Assembly (NCBI GenBank): GCA_947478535.1
Contig: CANJXD010000161.1
Span: 1-10,698 of the forward strand
Source of the DNA: Acetobacteraceae bacterium
GTDB lineage: Bacteria; Pseudomonadota; Alphaproteobacteria; Acetobacterales; Acetobacteraceae
Direction: 5' to 3'
DNA length: 10,698 bases
Shown: positions 5,780-10,698 of the stretch, piece after piece
Layout of the letters: every line of letters starts with the position of its first letter
Numbering within the stretch: the stretch's first letter is position 1
The notes under the pieces: generated by a model
Database searches by the model: none
Told to the model about the DNA's origin: nothing
Seen by the model: the letters and a program-made list of their open reading frames with translations, nothing else
Made by a program: the position numbers and the translations under genes

Positions 5780-6580
5780 TCACGCCTGGACGATGCCCCA
5801 CTTCGCGTTGATCTCGGCGAAGAAGCCGTTCGCCGTGCTGATGGTGATCCAGGCGTTCAGGAAGTTGGTGAAGACCTGGTCGTTCAACGGGCTCAGGAAG
5901 GACATCGGGATCGGGTTGCGGGGGCTGTCGGTGAAGATGGAGACGAGGTCCGGGTATTCCTTCGTCAGGAAGGCCGCCTCGATCATCGAGGACATCGTCG
6001 CATCGACGCGCCCGCCCAGCAGTTCCTGCCAGTCCCGCGCCGGGCTTTCCACGCGGCGCAGGGTCGCCGCGGGCAGGCCCTGCTGCACGAACTGTTCCAT
6101 CGTCGTGCCGAGATTGGTGCCGATGGTGACGCCGCGCTGGTTCAGCGCATCCCAATTGGCGAAGCGGGTCGCGTCCCGCCGGCGCACCAGCGGCACGAAG
6201 GCATTGCGGCCCCAGGGGATGGTGAAGCTCGCCGCCATGGCGCGCGCCACGGACATCGAGGTGCCGGTGCAGACGATGTCGTATTGGTCCGCCACCAGCC
6301 CGTTGATCAGCGTGCGCCAATCCGTCGCGATGAATTCGGCACGCACGTTCATGTCCCGCGCCAGGCGCTGGCCACATTCGATCTGATGCCCGCGATACTC
6401 GCGGGAGGCCGGGTCGCGGAAGCTCATCGGGTTGAAGTCGCCGGTCGTGCCGATGCGGATGCGGCCGGAGGATTGGATGGTCTGCAGGCGGGACGTGCCG
6501 GCGGCCTGCGCCTGGGCTTGGCCAGGCAGGACGAGGGCGGCGGCGGCAGCCGCTGCGGCGGGGAGGATACGGCGTTGCAT
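5780..6580 (-). CDS. Second amino-acid-type ABC transporter substrate-binding protein (SBP_bac_3 family)
   Basis: A 266-residue exported binding protein. The leader begins MQRRILP, continues with eight alanines and LVLPG, and ends in AQAQA near residue 26. The mature part carries GRIRIGTTGDFNPMSF (39-54), HQIECGQRLARDM (65-77) and the closing KWGI found near the C-terminus of the family. As in the other binding protein here, the Asp expected to contact a ligand amino group appears to be Ser (Ser198, context DATMSSM). The start at 6580 is chosen because AAGGAG lies seven bases before it and the leader begins there; upstream in-frame codons give no sensible peptide. The gene is divergent from a matching permease, 89 bases away. 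It is only distantly similar to the binding protein at 21-875, so it is not a recent duplicate. Confidence 0.92.
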   Translation of the reverse strand: MQRRILPAAAAAAAALVLPGQAQAQAAGTSRLQTIQSSGRIRIGTTGDFNPMSFRDPASREYRGHQIECGQRLARDMNVRAEFIATDWRTLINGLVADQYDIVCTGTSMSVARAMAASFTIPWGRNAFVPLVRRRDATRFANWDALNQRGVTIGTNLGTTMEQFVQQGLPAATLRRVESPARDWQELLGGRVDATMSSMIEAAFLTKEYPDLVSIFTDSPRNPIPMSFLSPLNDQVFTNFLNAWITISTANGFFAEINAKWGIVQA

Positions 6581-6669
6581 GGGAAGGCTCCTTGAAGCGG
6601 GCTCGGTGCTTGCGCTGGTTGGAAGGGTGCGACACTCATGCAATGGGTGCAACCTGGGTTTGATCAAGG
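6581..6669. promoter_or_regulatory. Divergent promoter region between binding protein and permease
   Basis: This 89-bp gap must hold the start signals for both the minus-strand binding-protein gene and the plus-strand permease. It contains the AAGGAG ribosome site of the former at 6588-6593. It also holds a direct repeat GGGTGCRA at 6625-6632 and 6645-6652, spaced 20 bp. I could not find convincing -35/-10 boxes. Confidence 0.5.
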
Positions 6670-7461
6670 ATGCCGGCAACCATGCTGAAGGCGCGCGGAA
6701 TGATGTGGGGGCGCGCCTTGGCGGTGCTGCTGGTGCTCGCCCCTCTGCTGGCGGGCTGCGGCGGCAATTGGGGCTGGCATGTCGTGGACCCCAGGGATGC
6801 CCGGGGTGCGGCCAACCTGTCCTTCATGGCGTCCGGCTTCTGGGCGACCATCTCGCTCTCGCTCTCCACCATGGTGCTGTCCATCATCCTTGGCCTCGGC
6901 GTCGCGATGCTGGGCATGGCGCGCTGGAAGGTGCTGCGCTGGACCAACCGCGTCTATGTCGAGTTGTTCCGCGCCATCCCCATCCTCGTCATGGTGCTCT
7001 GGGTGTTCTACGGACTGCCGGTGGTGCTCGACATCCGGGTGGATGTCTTCGTCGCCGCCATGCTCGCCATCGGCATCTGCGACAGCGCCTTCGAGGCGGA
7101 GATCTTCCGCGCCGGCATCCAGTCCGTCGAACGCGGGCAGCGCGAGGCGGCGATGGCACTGGGGCTTTCGCCCTGGCAGCGCATGCGCTTCGTCATCCTG
7201 CCCCAGGCGATCCGCCGCGTGCTGCCGCCGATCGCCAACCAGTTCATCTACGTCGTGAAGATGTCGTCCCTCGCCAGCGTCATCGGCTACCAGGAGCTGA
7301 CCCGCAAGGCGAATGAACTGGTGGTGACGGTGTTCCGGCCGTTGGAGATCTACTCCATCCTCATCCTCGAATACCTGGTGCTGATCCTCGCCATTTCCTT
7401 CGCCGTGCGATGGATGGAAAAGAAGATGGGCGCCGACCAGGGCGGCCAAAGGGAGAAGTAG
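6670..7461 (+). CDS. Second amino-acid ABC transporter permease
   Basis: A 263-residue inner-membrane permease. The EAA loop, where the ATPase docks, is at 159-180 (EAAMALGLSPWQ, then FVILPQA). ELFRAIPILVMVLWVFYGLP at 98-117 is the family's conserved central helix. The first hydrophobic segment ends in L-A-G-C (27-30), which looks like a lipoprotein lipobox and is followed by GGNWGW; related permeases often carry a similar Cys-Gly stretch. The start is uncertain among ATGs at 6670, 6682, 6700 and 6703. The first has AAGG directly abutting it, which is too close, while GAAGG at 6687-6691 would suit 6700. The likely partner is the divergent binding protein at 5780-6580. No ATPase follows; the next gene converges with a 3-base gap. 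Confidence 0.92.
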   Translation: MPATMLKARGMMWGRALAVLLVLAPLLAGCGGNWGWHVVDPRDARGAANLSFMASGFWATISLSLSTMVLSIILGLGVAMLGMARWKVLRWTNRVYVELFRAIPILVMVLWVFYGLPVVLDIRVDVFVAAMLAIGICDSAFEAEIFRAGIQSVERGQREAAMALGLSPWQRMRFVILPQAIRRVLPPIANQFIYVVKMSSLASVIGYQELTRKANELVVTVFRPLEIYSILILEYLVLILAISFAVRWMEKKMGADQGGQREK

Positions 7462-7470
7462 CGGCTACTT
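7456..7470. terminator. Short palindrome spanning both stop codons of a convergent pair
   Basis: AAGTAG(CGG)CTACTT is a perfect 6-bp stem. The permease's TAG stop lies in the left arm and the Bug-protein's stop (CTA on the plus strand) in the right arm. It could slow transcription from both sides, but the stem is short and half A/T with no flanking T tract. Confidence 0.25.
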
Positions 7471-8439
7471 GTCCACCGCATCGGCGGCGATGATCATCGG
7501 CCGCCACAGATCGATCTGATCCGCCACGAAGCGCGGGAAATCGGCGCCGGCCATGGGCGTGTAGTAGTTGCCGATGGTGCCGAATTGCTGCGTCACCGCC
7601 GCGCGCTGGCAGATATCCGCCAGGCCCCGCTGCAAGCGTTCCACCACCGGCGCGGGCAGCCCCAACGGGCCGCTCAGCCCGTGCCAGTTCTTGATGACGA
7701 TGTCGAAGCCGAGTTCGCGGAAAGTCGGCACTGTCGGCACCGCCGGCACCCGGTCTTCCGCCGCCACCGCCAGCCCGACGAGCTGCCCCGCCGCGATGGC
7801 GGGCACGCTGCTGACGATGCCCTCGAAATTCAGCCCGATCACGCCCGTCGTCAGGTCGATCCGCAGCGGGCCGGCCCCGCGATAGGGCACGTGCACCATG
7901 TCGATGCCGGCGGCGAGGCAGAAATTCGCCCCCGTGATGTGGCCGATGGACCCAATCCCGGAGGAGCCGAAGTTGATCTTCCCCGGCTCCGCCTTCGCCT
8001 TCGCCACCAACTCCGCCAAGCTCCGCACCCCCAGCGAGGGATGCGCCACGCAGCCGCCGAAGGTGCTGCCGAGATAGGCGACATGGGTGAAATCGCGGTT
8101 CGCATTGTAGGTGATGCGCGGGAACATCGTCGGCGCGATGGTGAAGGGCGCGTTGTTCGAAAGCAGGAAGGTTTGACCATCCGCGGGTTCGCGCTTCAGG
8201 GCCTCGGCCGCCAGCATCCCGCCGGCGCCGGGGCGATTATCCACCAGGAATTGCTGGCCGAACATTTCCGTCAGTTGCGGCGCAATGACGCGGGCCACGA
8301 AATCGCTCGACCCACCCGGGGGGAAGGAGATCAGGATCCGCACCGGTCGCGAAGGCCAGACGGGCTGGGCGAAGGCCGGCAAGGCCAATGGCGCGGCGGC
8401 GGCGGCCAGCAGGCTGCGGCGGGTCAGGGCAGATCGCAT
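7465..8439 (-). CDS. Bug/TctC-family periplasmic substrate-binding protein (tripartite tricarboxylate transporter type)
   Basis: A 324-residue exported protein. Its leader has a twin-arginine-like start (TRRSLLAAAAAPLALPAFA, 6-24) with cleavage likely after that Ala. WPSRPVRILISFPPGGSSD at 28-46 is the classical Bug N-terminus. PGKINFGSSGIGSIGH and VPYRGAGP are the other family blocks. Members bind carboxylates or other small acids for TctAB transporters, but many are orphans without membrane partners, as here: no TctA or TctB is in view. The ATG at 8439 is selected because GGAG lies a few bases upstream and the leader begins there; two earlier in-frame Met codons would only add a non-hydrophobic tail. 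Ligand specificity cannot be read from the sequence. The gene is divergent from the NMT1-like pair across a 95-bp gap. Confidence 0.94.
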   Translation of the reverse strand: MRSALTRRSLLAAAAAPLALPAFAQPVWPSRPVRILISFPPGGSSDFVARVIAPQLTEMFGQQFLVDNRPGAGGMLAAEALKREPADGQTFLLSNNAPFTIAPTMFPRITYNANRDFTHVAYLGSTFGGCVAHPSLGVRSLAELVAKAKAEPGKINFGSSGIGSIGHITGANFCLAAGIDMVHVPYRGAGPLRIDLTTGVIGLNFEGIVSSVPAIAAGQLVGLAVAAEDRVPAVPTVPTFRELGFDIVIKNWHGLSGPLGLPAPVVERLQRGLADICQRAAVTQQFGTIGNYYTPMAGADFPRFVADQIDLWRPMIIAADAVDK

Positions 8440-8457
8440 GCGGGCGCTCCAAATTTC

Positions 8458-8483
8458 ACCGCGCCCCATGGCGCTGGCGCGGT
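8458..8483. promoter_or_regulatory. Candidate operator palindrome in a divergent promoter region
   Basis: ACCGCGCC and GGCGCGGT form a perfect 8-bp inverted repeat separated by ten bases. It lies in the 95-bp gap (8440-8534) between the Bug-protein gene and the NMT1-like pair. Arm-to-arm spacing of about 18 bp suits a dimeric regulator. An IclR-family gene ends just beyond the pair, but a link to this site is a guess. Confidence 0.4.
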
Positions 8484-8534
8484 ATGGTCGTTGCATGCCA
8501 GTTCCGTGCCATAGGGCGACAGGATAGTCCCGCC

Positions 8535-9494
8535 ATGCAGCGCCTGACCATGCAGTTGAACGCTGGCTTCTCCGGCCCCCAGGCCTGGCTGCTGCTGGCG
8601 ATCCGTCGCGGATACCTGGCGGAAGCCGGGATCGAGCTGGCGCTGACGCCCGGGAACGGGGCCTGGAACGCGGCGCCTTCCATGGTCAAGGGTGGCTTCG
8701 ATCTCGGCTATGGCGACGTGCATTCCCTGGTCGAGGTCGCGGCCACCCATCCCGCCCGGGCGCCGATCGGCATCTTCGCCGTGCACAATGCCTCCCCCAG
8801 CGCCATCGCCGTGCGGCGGGACAGCCCCATCGCCTCGGCCCGGGACCTGCCGGGAAAGCGCCTCATCGGCCATGCCTCGGACGTCGCGCTGCGCTGCTTC
8901 GGTGCCTATGCCGCCGCCACGGGCATCGCGCCCGGCGACGTGGCGATCGAGCCGGTGGAAGGCGGCATGGCCAGCCTCGTCGCGCGGCTGGGCCAAGGGG
9001 AGCACCAGAGGGCGGATGGGCTGTTCGGCTATGTCAGCACCATCGCCGCCGCGCTGGCCGCACAGGGCCGCGATGCCGCCGCGGAATTGCACTTCCTGCG
9101 CTATGACGCGGCGATCCCGGACCTGCATGGCAGCCTGGTCATGGCCTCTCCTGCCCTGGTCGCGGCCGAGCCGGCGCTGCTGACGCGCCTCCTCGCCGCG
9201 CTGAACCGTGGCCTGGCGGAGGCGATGGCGGACCCCGACTCAGCGATGGAGGCCGTGATGGCCTTCGCGCCGGAGGCCAACGCGGCCGCGGAGCGCGTGC
9301 GATGGGAGGTGACGCTCGCCGTGGAGATGGCGCGCCCCCCCGCTGAGGGTTTTGGCGGCATCGAGGACGCCCGATTCGTCCGTGGCCTCGCCGCCTTCGC
9401 GCAAGGTGCCGGCCTTCCCGCCCCAGGCCCGATCTTCAACCCGGCCTTCCTGCCGCCCCCCAGCCAACGCGCGCAACGACAGGGAACCCGCTGA
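8535..9494 (+). CDS. NMT1/THI5/SsuA-like solute-binding-fold protein without signal peptide (copy 1)
   Basis: A 319-residue protein with the NMT1/THI5 periplasmic-binding fold. The first strand is LNAGFSGPQAW (8-18), then a helix and GYLAEAGIELALTPG (26-40), and FDLGYGD (55-61). Later segments such as LPGKRLIGHASD (about 115) and ADGLFGYVS match the second lobe. Proteins of this group usually bind sulfonates, pyrimidine precursors or similar solutes for an ABC transporter. The ATG at 8535 begins only seven residues before the first strand. Upstream in-frame codons are Arg-rich with no hydrophobic stretch, so no export signal can be found. The stop TGA shares its A with the next gene's ATG. 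The product aligns without gaps to its neighbour over the first 70 residues, and both are 319 long, so this is a tandem duplication. No permease or ATPase is adjacent. Confidence 0.85.
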   Translation: MQRLTMQLNAGFSGPQAWLLLAIRRGYLAEAGIELALTPGNGAWNAAPSMVKGGFDLGYGDVHSLVEVAATHPARAPIGIFAVHNASPSAIAVRRDSPIASARDLPGKRLIGHASDVALRCFGAYAAATGIAPGDVAIEPVEGGMASLVARLGQGEHQRADGLFGYVSTIAAALAAQGRDAAAELHFLRYDAAIPDLHGSLVMASPALVAAEPALLTRLLAALNRGLAEAMADPDSAMEAVMAFAPEANAAAERVRWEVTLAVEMARPPAEGFGGIEDARFVRGLAAFAQGAGLPAPGPIFNPAFLPPPSQRAQRQGTR

Positions 9495-10453
9495 TGCGCC
9501 GCCTGCGGATCCGCCTGAATGCGGGCTTCTCCGGCCCCCATGCCGGCTTCTTCCTCGCCGCCGCCGATGGCCACCTCGCCCGCGCCGGGATCGAGGTGGA
9601 ATACTTGCCCGGCAAGGGTGCTGCCGCCGTGGTGGCGGACCTCGAGGATGGTGACGCGGACCTCGCCTATGGCGACCTTTCCGCGCTGATCCTGCGCCTG
9701 GCGCATGAAGCGCCGGGGCGCGGTCCCGCCGCTGTGTTCGTCGGCTTCAACCGCACGCCGCTGACCGTCGCCGTGACGGCGGATGGCCCGATCCAGCATC
9801 CCGCCGACCTCGCCGGCCACCGCATCAGCGGTCATGCGCGGGATGCCGCGCTGATCGTCTTCCCCGCCCTCGCCCATGCGGCGGGGATCGATGCCGCGAG
9901 CGTCCGCATCCTGCCCTCCGAGGCCTCGCTCGCCGAACAGGTGCGGCGGATGCTGGAGGAGGATGCGGCCGATGGTGTCTTCGGCTTTCCGAACACCATC
10001 ATCGCCTCCCTCGCCGCAGCAAGGCTGCCGCTGGCCCATCGCCTGCGCTTCCTCAACTACGCGGACCACCTGCCAGGGCTTTACGGCAACGCCCTCATCG
10101 CCTCCCGCCATCTGCTGGACCGTGAGCCGGGGTTGCTGCGCGGCCTGGTCGGCGCCGTGGCGCGCGGCTTCGCCAGCGCCGTCGCCGAGCCCGAGCGCGG
10201 GGTGGAAGCCATCCGCGCCGCGGCGCCGTCGATCGACCTCGCCATCGACACCCAGCGCTGGCGCGGCACCATCGCGGCGGAGATGGCGCATCCCGAGGGC
10301 GCGGCGCTCGGCATCGGGGATGCGCAGCCGGCACGCCTCGCCCAAGGCATCGCCCAGCTTGCGGAAGCGCTGCGCCTGCCACGCGCCCCATCGCCGGGGG
10401 AGGTCTTCACCGCCGAATTCCTGCCTCCGCTGGCGGAGCGGCGCTTTGCCTAA
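9494..10453 (+). CDS. NMT1/THI5/SsuA-like solute-binding-fold protein without signal peptide (copy 2)
   Basis: The tandem paralogue of the preceding gene, also 319 residues. About 33 of the first 70 residues are identical in an ungapped hand alignment, including LNAGFSGP (8-15), AGIE (31-34) and YGD (59-61). Its ATG overlaps the previous stop by one base (TGATG), so the start is secure and the two are translationally coupled. The first strand begins at once (LRIRLNAGFSG), leaving no room for a signal peptide. Either the protein acts in the cytoplasm or it is exported by some non-classical means; which one the sequence cannot say. The THI5 Cys-rich motif is not present, so pyrimidine synthase activity is not supported. 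The last bases overlap the stop of the convergent IclR-family gene (CTAA shared). Confidence 0.85.
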   Translation: MRRLRIRLNAGFSGPHAGFFLAAADGHLARAGIEVEYLPGKGAAAVVADLEDGDADLAYGDLSALILRLAHEAPGRGPAAVFVGFNRTPLTVAVTADGPIQHPADLAGHRISGHARDAALIVFPALAHAAGIDAASVRILPSEASLAEQVRRMLEEDAADGVFGFPNTIIASLAAARLPLAHRLRFLNYADHLPGLYGNALIASRHLLDREPGLLRGLVGAVARGFASAVAEPERGVEAIRAAAPSIDLAIDTQRWRGTIAAEMAHPEGAALGIGDAQPARLAQGIAQLAEALRLPRAPSPGEVFTAEFLPPLAERRFA

Positions 10454-10698
10454 CTTGCCGATAGTGCCGGCGCGATGTCCGCCGCCAGCGCCTTCACCGC
10501 CTCCGCCACCGGCCCCGCCAGCAGATCGGGCGTGACGACCGATACCGCGCCGCCGCAGTTCAACGCCATCACGCGGCCGCCGCCTGTTGCCACCACCGGC
10601 ACGCCGATCGAATTCACATCCGGGTGGGACCGCCGCAGGTTCAGCACGAATCCCTCTCGCGCGTGGTAATCCAGCGCCGCTGCGATCTCCGCCCGCAG
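10450..10698 (-). CDS. IclR-family transcriptional regulator, C-terminal end (partial)
   Basis: The last 82 residues of a protein cut off by the right edge. They match the end of the IclR effector domain: EIAAALDYHAREGFVLN, then VNSIGVPVVATGGGRVMALNCGG and a closing helix AVKALAADIAPAL. This domain binds a small ligand; the DNA-binding helix-turn-helix would lie beyond the window. No Met start is needed, since the frame stays open to position 10698. IclR regulators usually control adjacent catabolic or uptake genes, so the NMT1-like pair converging on it is a possible target. The family call rests on the C-terminal pattern only. Confidence 0.8.
   Translation of the reverse strand: MRAEIAAALDYHAREGFVLNLRRSHPDVNSIGVPVVATGGGRVMALNCGGAVSVVTPDLLAGPVAEAVKALAADIAPALSAS

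Noticed and set aside
4351..5811. A 486-codon open frame on the plus strand across the hydrolase and RidA-like genes
   Set aside because: It overlaps three genes with clear catalytic motifs and has no domain of its own.
6581..6679. Earlier start for the second binding protein at 6679
   Set aside because: It would put 33 unrelated residues before a good signal peptide that has its own AAGGAG site.
8388..8534. A leader for the first NMT1-like protein from an upstream ATG at 8388
   Set aside because: The added residues are Arg/Gly-rich without a hydrophobic core and overlap the divergent Bug-protein gene.
9101..10345. A 414-codon open frame on the minus strand
   Set aside because: It is antisense to the NMT1-like pair, which share sequence with each other and have coupled starts. 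The minus frame shows no family pattern.
8535..10453. THI5-type HMP-P (thiamine pyrimidine) synthases
   Set aside because: The fold is similar but the Cys-rich motif of THI5 is absent and no thiamine gene is nearby.

Overview
The window is about 10.7 kb of very GC-rich DNA (roughly 65-70% by eye) and is almost entirely coding. GC-rich wobble positions, Ala/Arg-rich proteins, abundant solute-binding proteins and a Bug/TctC-type binding protein suggest an alphaproteobacterium of the Acetobacteraceae (Roseomonas-like). That placement is inference; there is no rRNA or other marker gene. I saw no tRNA, rRNA, CRISPR array, insertion sequence or integrase, and no gene-free stretch reaches 300 bases. 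The longest gaps are about 90 bp and separate divergent genes.

Layout. (1) Positions 1-4550, minus strand: a tightly packed operon read right to left. It encodes a sarcosine-oxidase-like flavoprotein, an isopenicillin-N-synthase-like Fe(II)/2-oxoglutarate oxygenase, a PhnZ-like HD-domain (putative diiron) oxygenase, a polar-amino-acid-type ABC permease and its substrate-binding protein. A further start codon, coupled to the last stop, runs off the left edge. (2) 4553-5347, plus strand: a creatininase-superfamily metallo-hydrolase whose start lies 2 bp from the divergent flavoprotein start. It converges with a RidA-family gene (5332-5721, minus). (3) 5780-7461: a second amino-acid-type binding protein (minus) divergent from a second permease (plus). 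(4) 7465-8439, minus: an orphan Bug/TctC-family binding protein. (5) 8535-10453, plus: two tandem, translationally coupled, paralogous NMT1/THI5-like proteins, both without a signal peptide. (6) 10450-10698, minus: the C-terminal end of an IclR-family regulator.

How the genes may work together (inference). The left operon looks like an uptake-and-oxidation module for a small, probably nitrogen-containing, amino-acid-like metabolite. The 2-oxoglutarate oxygenase would hydroxylate it, the HD oxygenase would cleave the hydroxylated product, and the flavin oxidase would remove an N-alkyl group or oxidise an amine. The creatininase-like hydrolase could open an amide, and the RidA-like protein could handle reactive intermediates. 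The 2OG-plus-HD pairing recalls the PhnY/PhnZ and TmpA/TmpB phosphonate routes, but the 2OG partner belongs to a different family, the transporter is of amino-acid type, and the HD protein differs at positions used for substrate recognition in PhnZ. The substrate is therefore open, and this is the most interesting part of the window. The right half is a collection of uptake proteins, apparently under an IclR-type regulator, whose membrane partners are not in view.
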